DNA from: Micromonospora humi
GTDB lineage: Bacteria > Actinomycetota > Actinomycetes > Mycobacteriales > Micromonosporaceae
Direction of reading: 5' to 3'
Assembly (NCBI RefSeq): GCF_900090105.1
Contig: NZ_FMDM01000009.1
Location: 124,001 to 188,000 of the forward strand
Length of the DNA: 64,000 nt
The notes under the pieces: generated by a model
Seen by the model: the letters and a program-made list of their open reading frames with translations, nothing else
What the model was told of the DNA's origin: nothing
Database searches by the model: none
Program-made: the position numbers and the translations under genes
Shown: piece by piece, positions 14,746 through 21,494 of the stretch
Layout: every line of letters starts with the position of its first letter
Position numbering within the stretch: the stretch's first letter is position 1

Positions 14746-17222
14746 CGAAGGGCTTCTGACTCATTACATCCGGGAGGTCGACCGTGGCCGCACTGCGCCA
14801 GTACCTGGGCGTCTGGCGGATCCCCGGCGCGCCGATGCTGCTCATCCTCGGCATCGTCGGCCGGCTCGGGATCGGCATGACCCCGCTGGCGCTGCTGCTC
14901 GTGGTCGAGCAGGTCACCGGCCGCTACTCGCTCGCCGCCGTCGCCGGCGGCATCTACGCGCTCTCCGGTGCCGCGCTCAGCCCGGTCGCCGGCCGGATCG
15001 CCGACCGGGTGGGCCCCGCGCCGGTGCTGCTGGCAACCGCGCTCGCCCACCCGCTCGCCCTGCTCGGGCTGCTCGGCGCCAGCCGCGCCGACGTCGCCAA
15101 CCTCCCACTGATCTACCTGGCGGCGGGCGTCGCCGGTGCCACCTACCCGCCGCTGACCGCCGCCATCCGAGGTGCCTGGAACGACCTCACCGCACCGGCC
15201 ACCGGCCGGGGACACCTGCGCAACACCGCGCTCGCCGCCGAGACCTCGCTGTTCGAGGTGGTCTTCGTGCTCGGCCCGCTGCTGGTGGCCGGCTTCGTGC
15301 TGGCCGCCGACGCGTCCGCCGCGCTGGTCGGCGCCGCCGTGGTCACCTTCGTCGGCACCGGCTCGGTCGCGCTCGGCCGGGTGATGCGCGGCTGGCGACC
15401 GCACCCGCGCGAGCACCACGCCCGGGGCCTCGGCCCGCTGCGCGTCGGCGGCTTCCCCGCGCTGCTGCTCTGCGTGGCGAGCCTCGGCATCGCCTTCGGC
15501 GCCTCCGGCGTGATCGTTCCGGCCTTCGCCGGGAACACCGGCGCCGACGACCCGGAGAGCCTGGCCGGCGTGCTGCTCGCCGTCTGGGGCGTCGGCAGCG
15601 CCGTCGGTGGCTTCTCCTTCGGCGTACGCCGGCCCGCCGCCAACATGACCCGCCAGTTCGCCTGGCTGCTCGGCGCGGTCGCGGCCAGCTTCGCCGTCTT
15701 CGCGGTGATGCCCGGCCCGGTCGCGCTCGGCGTCGCCCTGGTGCTCGGCGGCGCCGCCATCGCACCCGCCCTCACCCTGGAGAACACGCTGGTCGGGCGG
15801 GTCGCCCCGGCCGGCATGCTGAACGAGGCGTACACCTGGGTGGTCACCATGTCGGTGGCGGCCAGCGCCGTCGGCGGCGCGGTGGCCGGGCTGATCGTCG
15901 ACCACGCCGGCGGCGTACCGTGGGCGTTCCTCTTCGCCGGCGCGGCGGTCGGCGTCGGCGCCCTGGTCGCCGCGCTGCCCGGCGGCCCGATCGCCCGGGC
16001 GGAGGCCGCCGCGGTCCGCGCCGAGCAGTCCCTGGCGGCCTGACACCGCCGCGACCAGCCCGACCGCGACGGTCGCCGCCGCGCACCACAGCAGCGTGGG
16101 CCGCGCCCCGACCGCGGCGGTCGCCGGGCCGCCGAGCATGGTGCCCAGCGGCACCGCCAGCACCGTGACCGCCCCGTTGGCGGCCAGCTCCACCGCAGCG
16201 GCCCGACGCTGGAACAGCGCCGTCGCGGTCGGCAGATAGGGCGCCCAGACCAGCCCGGCCAGCGCGAACGCCGGCAGCGACACGGCGACCGGCGCGCCCA
16301 GACCGAGCGGCAGCAACGCCGCGCCGAACAGCACCACGACGCCGGCCAGCACACCGCGCGGCGGCCGGTCCCGCAGGAACCCGGTGAGCAGCCCGCCGAG
16401 CAGCGACCCGACGCCGAACGCGGTGTAGAACGCGCCGAGCAGCGCCGCCGAGGCGTGCCGGTCCTCGGTCACGTGCACCGGCATGGCCACGTAGAACGGC
16501 CCGAACAGGAAGAAGAACACGCACGTCAGCGCCAGCAGGCCGAGCAACGCCCGGTCCCGGCCGATGACCCGGAAACCCGAGGTACGCGACGGCCCGGCCC
16601 CCGCCGCCCGCCCCGCGCGCCGGCGATCCGCCGGCACCGCGAGCCGGTAGCTGACCGCCAGCACCGCGAACGTGCCGGCGTCGATCGCGAGCACCCACAC
16701 CGGTCCCACCCCGGCGATGAGCAGCCCGGCCAGCGGCGGCCCGACCACGGTGGCCGCCTGGCCGAAGAGACCCAGCAGCGCGTTGCCGGCCAGGTGGTGC
16801 CGCTGCGGCAACAGCTCCGCGACCAGCGTGAACCGACCGGCCGTCCCCCACGGGTGCAGCAGCGACGACACCGCCAGCAGCACCACGTAGAGCCCGACGT
16901 CCAGCACGCCGGCCATGTGGGCGACCGGAATCGCCCCCAACGCGAGCGCCCGCACGCTCGCGTCCCAACCGGCGAGCTGGGCGCCGCTCCGCGCACCCAG
17001 CACCCGCCCCAACAGCACCGCGCCGGCCGCGCCCGGCAACGTGTACGCGGCCACCGCGAACGCGGTCCAGGTGCCGCGCTGCCCGGCGGGCGCGAGTTGC
17101 AACGCCAGCCAGGTCACCGCGACCAGGGCCAACCCGTCGCCGAGGGCGGACACGGCCAGGCCGGGCAGCAGCCGGCGCAACACCGGTTGGGCGAGGACCG
17201 GGCGGTACGGAAGGAACGGCAT
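14739..17222 (-). CDS. MFS transporter whose frame continues antisense through the neighbouring MFS gene
   Basis: The first ~400 codons (about 16025-17222) encode a clear 12-helix major facilitator (for example ALGDGLALVAVTWLALQLAP near the start, and GLVWAPYLPTATALFQRRAA in the second half). Where the domain should end, near 16020, no stop codon is present. The frame continues to 14739, covering the entire convergent MFS gene in antisense and adding about 430 residues. That tail is hydrophilic, rich in Gly, Arg, Gln, His, Glu and Asp, without domains, and looks like antisense reading of a GC-rich gene. The other two frames also have no stop near 16020. The start is ATG 17222; a GTG at 17231 is possible. 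Either the tail is made, or a stop was lost by mutation or sequencing error. Confidence 0.7.
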   Translation of the reverse strand: MPFLPYRPVLAQPVLRRLLPGLAVSALGDGLALVAVTWLALQLAPAGQRGTWTAFAVAAYTLPGAAGAVLLGRVLGARSGAQLAGWDASVRALALGAIPVAHMAGVLDVGLYVVLLAVSSLLHPWGTAGRFTLVAELLPQRHHLAGNALLGLFGQAATVVGPPLAGLLIAGVGPVWVLAIDAGTFAVLAVSYRLAVPADRRRAGRAAGAGPSRTSGFRVIGRDRALLGLLALTCVFFFLFGPFYVAMPVHVTEDRHASAALLGAFYTAFGVGSLLGGLLTGFLRDRPPRGVLAGVVVLFGAALLPLGLGAPVAVSLPAFALAGLVWAPYLPTATALFQRRAAAVELAANGAVTVLAVPLGTMLGGPATAAVGARPTLLWCAAATVAVGLVAAVSGRQGLLGADRGGLRPGDRAAGQRGDQGADADRRAGEEERPRYAAGVVDDQPGHRAADGAGRHRHGDHPGVRLVQHAGRGDPPDQRVLQGEGGCDGGAAEHQGDAERDRAGHHREDGEAGRDRAEQPGELAGHVGGGPAYAEGEATDGAADAPDGEQHAGQALRVVGAGVPGEGRNDHAGGAEGDAEARHAEQQRGEAADAQRAEAPGVVLARVRSPAAHHPAERDRAGADEGDHGGADQRGGRVGGQHEAGHQQRAEHEDHLEQRGLGGERGVAQVSPAGGRCGEVVPGTSDGGGQRRVGGTGDARRQVDQWEVGDVGAAGAEQPEQGERVGERGCQQHRRGAHPVGDPAGDRAERGTGERVDAAGDGGERVAAGDLLDHEQQRQRGHADPEPADDAEDEQHRRAGDPPDAQVLAQCGHGRPPGCNESEALRP
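14784..16043 (+). CDS. MFS transporter
   Basis: A 419-aa major facilitator with about twelve hydrophobic helices. The loop between helices 2 and 3 (AGRIADRVGPAPVL) matches the conserved GxxxDRxG-type motif. The GTG start has GGGAGG six bases upstream. It is convergent with another MFS gene whose reading frame runs through this whole gene on the other strand. The substrate is unknown. Confidence 0.82.
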   Translation: MAALRQYLGVWRIPGAPMLLILGIVGRLGIGMTPLALLLVVEQVTGRYSLAAVAGGIYALSGAALSPVAGRIADRVGPAPVLLATALAHPLALLGLLGASRADVANLPLIYLAAGVAGATYPPLTAAIRGAWNDLTAPATGRGHLRNTALAAETSLFEVVFVLGPLLVAGFVLAADASAALVGAAVVTFVGTGSVALGRVMRGWRPHPREHHARGLGPLRVGGFPALLLCVASLGIAFGASGVIVPAFAGNTGADDPESLAGVLLAVWGVGSAVGGFSFGVRRPAANMTRQFAWLLGAVAASFAVFAVMPGPVALGVALVLGGAAIAPALTLENTLVGRVAPAGMLNEAYTWVVTMSVAASAVGGAVAGLIVDHAGGVPWAFLFAGAAVGVGALVAALPGGPIARAEAAAVRAEQSLAA

Positions 17223-17286
17223 GGTCCCCACCCGACCGCACCCGGGGCCCGCAACTCAACGAAGTTGCCTCAGGGCAGAAGCACTG

Positions 17287-17577
17287 TCACCGCAGGTCGA
17301 CCTCGAACCGGTTCTCGTGGTCGCTTGCCCGGTCCTCGTCCTCGACCAGGCGCAGGAGATCGCAGATCCTCCGGAAGCGTGCCGCTCCGAGATTCTTTCT
17401 GCTGACCTGCGAGTACGTCCACGTCACGCGCACCGGGCGCGGGACGTCGAGCCGCAGCCGGTCCCGCAGGGCATCCAGGTTGGCGCCGTACCAGGGCCCG
17501 AAGTCGAGAGCCCGGGCCAGGAGCCGATGAAGATCGGCTTCACTCCGCACCTCGCGACCATCGATCTCCACCAGCAC
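17287..17577 (-). CDS. Barstar family protein (barnase inhibitor-like)
   Basis: The 96-aa protein matches the barstar fold. It opens with a strand (LVEIDGREVRSEADLHRLLA), then the diagnostic FGPWYGANLDALRDRL helix, a strand with PRPVRVTWT, and a C-terminal NRFEVDLR strand. Barstars inhibit barnase-type secreted ribonucleases; many actinomycete copies inhibit other toxins or occur alone. No barnase-like gene is adjacent. The GTG at 17577 has AGGAG 11 bases upstream, and a second GTG two codons later is possible. Confidence 0.8.
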   Translation of the reverse strand: MLVEIDGREVRSEADLHRLLARALDFGPWYGANLDALRDRLRLDVPRPVRVTWTYSQVSRKNLGAARFRRICDLLRLVEDEDRASDHENRFEVDLR

Positions 17578-17630
17578 CTGCGATCGGTCTCCTACCGCTT
17601 AGGCCCGGTGGGCCGTGGGCCGGCTGGGGC

Positions 17631-18125
17631 TTACCGGTAGTTGTTGAACTGGAGCGCGACGCCGAAGTCCTCGCCCTTGAGCAGCGCGATGACGGCCTGG
17701 AGGTCGTCCTTCTTCTTGCCGGTGACGCGCAGCTGGTCGCCCTGGATCTGCGCCTGCACGCCCTTCGGGCCCTCGTCGCGGATCTTCTTGCTGATCGCCT
17801 TCGCCTTGTCGGTGTCGATGCCCTGGATCACCTTGGCGTCGATCTTGAAGATCTTGCCGGACGCCTTCGGGTCGCCCGCGTCCAGCGACTTTAGCGAGAT
17901 GTTGCGCTTGACCAGCTTCTCCTTGAAGACGTCGAGGGCGGCACGCACCCGCTCCTCGGTCTCCGCCTGGAGGCTTATGCCCTCCTCGCCCGACCAGGAG
18001 ATCTCGGCACCGGTGCCGCGGAAGTCGAACCGCTGCGACAGCTCCTTCTCCGCCTGGCGGAGGGCGTTGTCGACCTCCTGACGGTCGACCTTGCTCACGA
18101 TGTCGAACGACGGGTTCGCTGCCAT
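17631..18125 (-). CDS. YajQ family nucleotide-binding protein
   Basis: 164 aa, the normal length of the YajQ/UPF0234 family (two ferredoxin-like domains). Conserved segments are NPSFDIVSKVDRQEVDNAL at the start, RFDFRGTGAEI, and the closing DFGVALQFNNYR. Xanthomonas YajQ binds cyclic-di-GMP. Whether this actinomycete copy does is unknown, though a cyclic-di-GMP enzyme gene lies 4 kb away. The ATG at 18125 has AGGAG seven bases upstream; the in-frame ATG at 18131 is too close to it. Confidence 0.9.
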   Translation of the reverse strand: MAANPSFDIVSKVDRQEVDNALRQAEKELSQRFDFRGTGAEISWSGEEGISLQAETEERVRAALDVFKEKLVKRNISLKSLDAGDPKASGKIFKIDAKVIQGIDTDKAKAISKKIRDEGPKGVQAQIQGDQLRVTGKKKDDLQAVIALLKGEDFGVALQFNNYR

Positions 18126-18203
18126 GCTCATGCTCCTGCTGTCCGGCGATGTGTCCTGATCCGTCCCGCACTGACCAGCGTGGGACTCCCTGACGGTACC
18201 CCG

Positions 18204-18234
18204 TTGCGGAGAGGCCGGGGGCAACCGCTATCCT
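18204..18234 (+). promoter_or_regulatory. Possible promoter of tRNA-Tyr
   Basis: TATCCT at 18229-18234 is a good -10, 39 bases before the tRNA. TTGCGG at 18204-18209 is a possible -35 with a long (19-base) spacer. Confidence 0.4.
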
Positions 18235-18272
18235 TGCTTCCGCCGCCGCGTTGCGACGCGGTGGGGTGCCCT

Positions 18273-18356
18273 GGCGGGTTGCCCGAGCGGCCAATGGGAG
18301 CGGACTGTAAATCCGTCGCGAAAGCTTCAGAGGTTCGAATCCTCTACCCGCCACCA
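18273..18356 (+). tRNA. tRNA-Tyr (GTA)
   Basis: Acceptor GGCGGGT (18273-18279) pairs with ACCCGCC (18346-18352). The anticodon GTA is at 18307-18309 and the T-arm has the GGTTCGAATCC loop. A long variable arm fits the class II structure of tRNA-Tyr. The CCA end is encoded (18354-18356). The 3' half is duplicated at 19370-19421, which marks this gene as an integration site. Confidence 0.95.
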
Positions 18357-18403
18357 GGTGCAGATGCGGCCCCTGACCAGCAGCGATGCTGATCGGGGGC
18401 CGT
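18305..18403 (+). repeat. Direct repeat copy 1: tRNA-Tyr 3' half plus terminator (att-like)
   Basis: This 99-bp segment runs from the anticodon loop of tRNA-Tyr through the tRNA terminator. It recurs at 19370-19468 with no gaps and eight mismatches by my count (about 92% identity). Duplication of a tRNA 3' end is the hallmark of site-specific integration by a tyrosine recombinase. The extension 47 bp beyond the tRNA is longer than a typical core. Confidence 0.85.
18367..18402 (+). terminator. Terminator hairpin of tRNA-Tyr
   Basis: A 16-bp stem with one mismatch (18367-18382 with 18387-18402) closes on a GCGA tetraloop, 11 bases after the CCA end of the tRNA. TTGT follows. The second repeat copy preserves most of this hairpin at 19432-19467. 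Confidence 0.7.
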
Positions 18404-18410
18404 TGTCGTT

Positions 18411-18658
18411 GGTCTGGGGTGGAAGCTCGCCCGCGAGCAGGCGCTGGCCGAATCGCAGGCCCGCCTCGCCGCTCGTCCGCCGGCCCCACGACCTGCGGCA
18501 CGCGGCGCCATCGCTCTGGGGTGACTGCTGGCGTCCCACCGACCGAGGTCGCCCGCCGCCTCGGACCCGGCGTCGCCGTTCTGCTCCGCGTCTACGTCAA
18601 CTGCATCGACGGCGGCGACGACACCATCAACGACAAGATCGGCGAAGCGCTGTCGTGA
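18411..18658 (+). pseudogene. Tyrosine-type integrase remnant (C-terminal part, frameshifted)
   Basis: Three reading frames together give the C-terminus of an actinomycete integrative-element integrase. The first is WKLAREQALAESQARLAARP from 18420. A shift leads to HDLRHAAPSLW at 18487-18519, which holds the H-x-x-R catalytic box. A one-base insertion in the following GGGG run then leads to VTAGVPPTEVARRLGPGV and LLRVYVNCIDGGDD, ending at TGA 18656-18658. The tyrosine is kept, but the GHS box histidine is replaced (GPG). The gene begins right at the att-like repeat and lacks its N-terminal two thirds, so it cannot be functional. Confidence 0.8.
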
Positions 18659-18736
18659 GAGCGCCAGCCATCATCATCAACCGCTGGCTGGTGACCGTGG
18701 CATGATGCGCTTCGCCCAGCAGGGAATGATGTCGCC

Positions 18737-19240
18737 ATGTCTTCACCCGCACCGGACCGGGGCGCACCTGCCGGAGAGCACTTCATCAAGATCTGGTTCA
18801 AGTTCCTACCGCGAGAAGGCTGGCTTCCTTACGACACGGAGGGCCTGTGGGGCGTCGCTGTCGGTCCTGACGCCGCTCGCCTCAGCAACGTTCCGTTCCT
18901 TCAGGACGGCGTGGCCGAGGGAGATGTCGTGCGCTTCACCACGGGCCCTGATGGACTTCGCTGGGCAACCGGACGGGTCGAGGCATCGGGCAACTGCACG
19001 GTGAGAGTCCTGCCGAAGCCCCGCGGCCCGCTCGGACCGAGCGCCCGAGCCGTCTACGACCGCCTGGCGCCCTTCGGCCTCGGCGGCGAAACGTTCAGCA
19101 CGGACCTGCCTCTCGTTGCCTTTACCGTGCCCGCGAGCGCAGACCTCCGCCAGATCAAGGCGACTCTGCAACTGGGCGAAACGGAGGGCTGGTGGAGCTT
19201 CGAGGTGGGGTGTGCGACCGATCATTGGCTCGCAGCTTGA
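18737..19240 (+). CDS. DUF4265 domain-containing protein
   Basis: The 167-aa protein has the features I associate with DUF4265: an opening KIWFKFLPREGWLPYDTEGLWGV strand-loop block (residues ~18-40), then LSNVPFLQDGVAEGDVVRF, and a C-terminal GWWSFEVGC strand. The function of the family is unknown. The gene lies between the two copies of the tRNA-Tyr repeat, so it is probably cargo of the decayed element. The next upstream purine-rich site is AGGGA about 12 bases before the ATG, which is weak. Confidence 0.75.
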   Translation: MSSPAPDRGAPAGEHFIKIWFKFLPREGWLPYDTEGLWGVAVGPDAARLSNVPFLQDGVAEGDVVRFTTGPDGLRWATGRVEASGNCTVRVLPKPRGPLGPSARAVYDRLAPFGLGGETFSTDLPLVAFTVPASADLRQIKATLQLGETEGWWSFEVGCATDHWLAA

Positions 19241-19369
19241 ACAGCGGGCGTCGCCCTAACGCCGGTGCCGTGGGCGTGGGCACCTGGTGGGCGGTTGAGC
19301 GGCCAGCGTCGATGTGGTGGCGCGACACCGCAGCTCGGAGGCGATGATCCGGCCATGATCACAGGCGCC

Positions 19370-19468
19370 CTGTAGATCCGTCGCAAAAGCTTCAGAGGTT
19401 CGAGTCCTCTGCCTGCCACCAGGTGCAGATGCGGTTCCTGACCAGCAGAGATGCTGATCGGGGGCCGT
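19370..19468 (+). repeat. Direct repeat copy 2: partial tRNA-Tyr plus terminator (att-like)
   Basis: This copy begins CTGTAGATCC, matching the anticodon loop region of tRNA-Tyr, and runs through the T-arm, acceptor strand, CCA and terminator hairpin. Changes include CTGCCTGCC in place of CTACCCGCC. No 5' half of a tRNA is present, so it is not a working gene. The 327-bp gap 19241-19567 holds only this repeat and no gene I can support. Confidence 0.85.
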
Positions 19469-19567
19469 GTAATGCTCGACGAAGCTGCGACGGTCGGAGA
19501 GGTGGCCGGCGTTGGGGGTGCTGACGGCCAAGATCAGTGAACGCCTGATGGGCCGACGGCGACGCGT

Positions 19568-19792
19568 CTACCGAGGCGGCGTCTTGGTGATGTAGACGCC
19601 TTTGCCCTGCCGGCCGTCGATCAGTCCCTCTGCCTTTAGCAGCAGCATGGCCGCCCGGATGACGGTGTTGCTGACGCCGTAGCTCTCGCACAGGGCGGCG
19701 AACGAGGGCAGCTTGTCGCCCGGCTTCAACTGGCCGGAGCTGACCTGCTCTCGGATATCCCGGGCGACCTGGAGGTAGGCGGCTTCAGACAT
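19568..19792 (-). CDS. GntR family transcriptional regulator (short, DNA-binding domain only)
   Basis: The 74-aa protein is a winged helix-turn-helix of the GntR family. It shows YLQVARDIREQVSSGQLKPGDKLPS, then the recognition helix region (YGVSNTVIRAAMLLLKAEGLI), then the wing DGRQGKGVYI. No effector domain follows. Such short GntR proteins are common in actinomycete integrative elements, where the related KorSA controls transfer genes. It is divergent from the gene at 20009, with a 216-bp shared control region. Confidence 0.85.
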   Translation of the reverse strand: MSEAAYLQVARDIREQVSSGQLKPGDKLPSFAALCESYGVSNTVIRAAMLLLKAEGLIDGRQGKGVYITKTPPR

Positions 19793-19800
19793 AGGTGGTG

Positions 19801-19816
19801 CTCCCAGCTTGGCGGC
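19801..19816. repeat. 16-nt direct repeat, copy 1 (candidate GntR operator)
   Basis: CTCCCAGCTTGGCGGC occurs here, nine bases upstream of the GntR start, and again at 19912-19927. Identical 16-base copies either side of the divergent promoter region suggest regulator sites or a small duplication. Confidence 0.45.
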
Positions 19817-19871
19817 TGGTGCAAGCAGACCACACCTCCGGCTCGACTTACAACGCTATGTGTCGTAGCTG

Positions 19872-19900
19872 TTGACCCTGCGCACATCACGTCCTAAGTT
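19872..19900 (+). promoter_or_regulatory. Promoter for the 20009 gene
   Basis: TTGACC (19872-19877), a 17-base spacer and TAAGTT (19895-19900) form a good housekeeping-type promoter. It points away from the GntR gene toward the small-ORF operon. Confidence 0.55.
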
Positions 19901-19911
19901 GCTCGTGGGGC

Positions 19912-19927
19912 CTCCCAGCTTGGCGGC
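19912..19927. repeat. 16-nt direct repeat, copy 2
   Basis: Identical to 19801-19816 and located just downstream of the -10 element at 19895-19900. A protein bound here would block that promoter. Confidence 0.45.
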
Positions 19928-20008
19928 CGGGTCGTCCCGCTGTGGGTGCCCCGTCTCCAGCGACGGCTGACGGGGTGCCCGCGTGCTCATTGACTGGCGG
20001 GAGGTGGG

Positions 20009-20233
20009 ATGACCAGACCGGACGATGCGGCTGAAGGACCTCGTCGGCTAGCCGTGACGCCGGAGCGGAGGCTGGACACGCCGTTACTGGTGGCGCTGTC
20101 CTGGGCGATCATCGATTACCACCTGGCGTACACCTGCGCCCGCTGCCGTCCGTACGGCTGGTGTCCTCGGGTCGTGGTGGCGCGGGCCCGCATCCGCGCC
20201 TGGCGCCGGGTCCGCGAGCAGTGGCGGAGTTGA
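20009..20233 (+). CDS. Small element-associated protein with Cys cluster
   Basis: A 74-aa protein with a C-x2-C-x5-C arrangement (YTCARCRPYGWCPR) around residues 42-56 and a basic C-terminal helix (VVVARARIRAWRRVREQW). It could bind a metal or DNA. I recall similar short proteins in actinomycete integrative elements but cannot assign a function. The ATG has GGGAGGTGGG upstream. The stop overlaps the TTG/GTG start region of the next gene. Confidence 0.6.
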   Translation: MTRPDDAAEGPRRLAVTPERRLDTPLLVALSWAIIDYHLAYTCARCRPYGWCPRVVVARARIRAWRRVREQWRS

Positions 20234-20502
20234 GGTCCGGCGCGCTGCTCCTGATCAGCAGGGCGGCGAGCGTGCAGTTCGGGACGCCGTTTCACTTCCG
20301 CCTGATCCGGGTCCTCGACTGGACCACCTACGACGGCTGGACGTGGTTGGACGGCTACCAGCTCGACGAGCGGGGTGAAGCCGTGGCGCGTCGCTCGATC
20401 TTCGTCATGCGACGGGGGTTGAGACCGGGGTCCGTCCCACCTGCTCGGGGTAGTCAGACCCGGGGGCGATCCCGCCGGCGGACGTTGAAGGAACAGCGCT
20501 GA
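20221..20502 (+). CDS. Small uncharacterised element-associated protein
   Basis: About 93 aa from GTG 20221, or 90 from TTG 20230, which overlaps the upstream TGA as TTGA. It begins with LRSGALLLISRAASVQF and contains RVLDWTTYDGWTWLDGYQLDE, a pattern I recall from conserved hypothetical proteins of actinomycete integrative elements. The last ~25 residues (PPARGSQTRGRSRRRT) look unlike the rest and may be a frame-altered end. It is in the same operon as 20009 and the truncated regulator at 20502. Confidence 0.55.
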   Translation: MAELRSGALLLISRAASVQFGTPFHFRLIRVLDWTTYDGWTWLDGYQLDERGEAVARRSIFVMRRGLRPGSVPPARGSQTRGRSRRRTLKEQR

Positions 20503-20654
20503 TGGTGCGCAGTTGGCAGGACACCCGCTCCCGGATGAACCTCGACGAGGCCAAGGTGGCCGAGCACAGGGAGCGGATGCTCGCCGAGGTCCGTGCGATC
20601 CGCCGCCGCACCCTGCGGGAGCGTCGCGACCTGAACCGCGATCGAGCAGAGTGA
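20502..20654 (+). pseudogene. Truncated XRE/HigA-like regulator remnant (50 aa)
   Basis: The ATG overlaps the end of the previous frame and encodes 50 residues: MVRSWQDTRSRMNLDEAKVA, then a charged helix ending LRERRDLNRDRAE. This resembles the leader helix that precedes the helix-turn-helix in small XRE-family antitoxin-like regulators. The frame stops at the point where the DNA-binding domain should begin. It is therefore probably a broken gene, although a stand-alone 50-aa helical protein cannot be excluded. Confidence 0.45.
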
Positions 20655-20673
20655 GACGCCGGGGGCCTCCGCA

Positions 20674-21174
20674 TCAGCGGCGCTCGTCGACCACGCGTCG
20701 GGCTTCGGCGATCACGTCCGCGTCGATGTCCGAGGTCGTGTCGCCGACGGCCTCCGCGTACTCGTAGGTGTTCTCCAGGGTGACCAACTCGGCGGCCAGG
20801 GGAGTGCCGTCCCAGGTGATGTGCAGGTACGCCCAGACCGTCAGTTCGCGTGGCGTGATCTCCCCGGCGAGCGCCCGCCGGGCCATGATCCGGACGGCGG
20901 CTTCCTCGCCCTCTCGGCTCCCCTGGGGGTAATAGGTGAGGGAGAGTTCCGTCAGCGCGCCTTCGAGCCACCGTCGCAGCTCGTCGCTCTCCTCGCCCCT
21001 GGCGCAGGAGGCGCCGGCGAGGATCCGGAGGGTGGGGCCGTCCACGCCCGCCACCAGGCAGTCGCAGGCGGCCTCGATCACCTGGGCGGCGGTGCCCGGG
21101 CCGGTGCTCCAGAGGGCGGCGGTCTCCTGGAGCCGGGCGAGGGCGGCATGGGCGAGCACCCCCACATGATCCAT
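20674..21174 (-). CDS. Hypothetical protein
   Basis: A 166-aa soluble, mostly helical acidic protein (ends with TYEYAEAVGDTTSDIDADVIAEARRVVDERR in two stretches). I do not recognise the family. The ATG at 21174 is chosen over GTG 21213 because the extra 13 codons are not obviously coding, but neither has a Shine-Dalgarno sequence. It is divergent from a small membrane protein gene and shares a short palindromic region with it. Codon use is typical of the genome, so it looks like resident DNA rather than element cargo. Confidence 0.6.
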   Translation of the reverse strand: MDHVGVLAHAALARLQETAALWSTGPGTAAQVIEAACDCLVAGVDGPTLRILAGASCARGEESDELRRWLEGALTELSLTYYPQGSREGEEAAVRIMARRALAGEITPRELTVWAYLHITWDGTPLAAELVTLENTYEYAEAVGDTTSDIDADVIAEARRVVDERR

Positions 21175-21222
21175 CGGCGGAGTGGTGCGGCGGTAACCGG
21201 TTTGCGGCGGCACGGAGTGCGG

Positions 21223-21236
21223 GTATCCAGCGATAC
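21223..21236. promoter_or_regulatory. Palindrome GTATC-CAGC-GATAC at a divergent start region
   Basis: A perfect 5-bp inverted repeat with a 4-base centre lies immediately before the ATG at 21237. TATCCA inside it is also spaced as a leaderless -10 (ends 7 bases before the ATG). It may be an operator overlapping the promoter, or simply the -10 region. Confidence 0.4.
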
Positions 21237-21494
21237 ATGTCAGTCTCCGGTCGCCGCTCGGTCAACAGGTTCAACACGTACCTCGAAGCCAGCGCCGGCC
21301 AGCGACTGACCGCGATCGTGCTCGCCCTGGTGGCGGGGCCGCTCGCCGGGCTGCTCTGCGTCTGGCTGGCCACCTCGTTCCTGGGCGGCGCGCACTGGTT
21401 GGCGCAGACGCTCGTCTTCGCCGTCATCGGTCTGCTCGTCGGCGCCGGGCTGCTCGTCCTGCTGTCGAAGGTCGGTTCCCGTGCCCCGCGTTGA
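21237..21494 (+). CDS. Small membrane protein, function unknown
   Basis: 85 aa with two clear hydrophobic helices (about residues 22-47 and 55-78) joined by a short GGAHW loop, with a basic N-terminus and C-terminus. No Shine-Dalgarno sequence precedes the ATG, and a TATCCA hexamer at the right distance suggests leaderless expression. Similar two-helix proteins are common and unassigned in actinomycetes. Confidence 0.6.
   Translation: MSVSGRRSVNRFNTYLEASAGQRLTAIVLALVAGPLAGLLCVWLATSFLGGAHWLAQTLVFAVIGLLVGAGLLVLLSKVGSRAPR

Noticed and set aside
14606..14764. 53-codon N-terminal extension of the hydrolase-like membrane protein
   Set aside because: Lower third-position GC and a perfect AGGAGG before the TTG at 14605 favour the shorter form.
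19370..19421. A second tRNA-Tyr gene
   Set aside because: Only the 3' half is present and acceptor-strand changes would not pair; it is an att-like duplicate.
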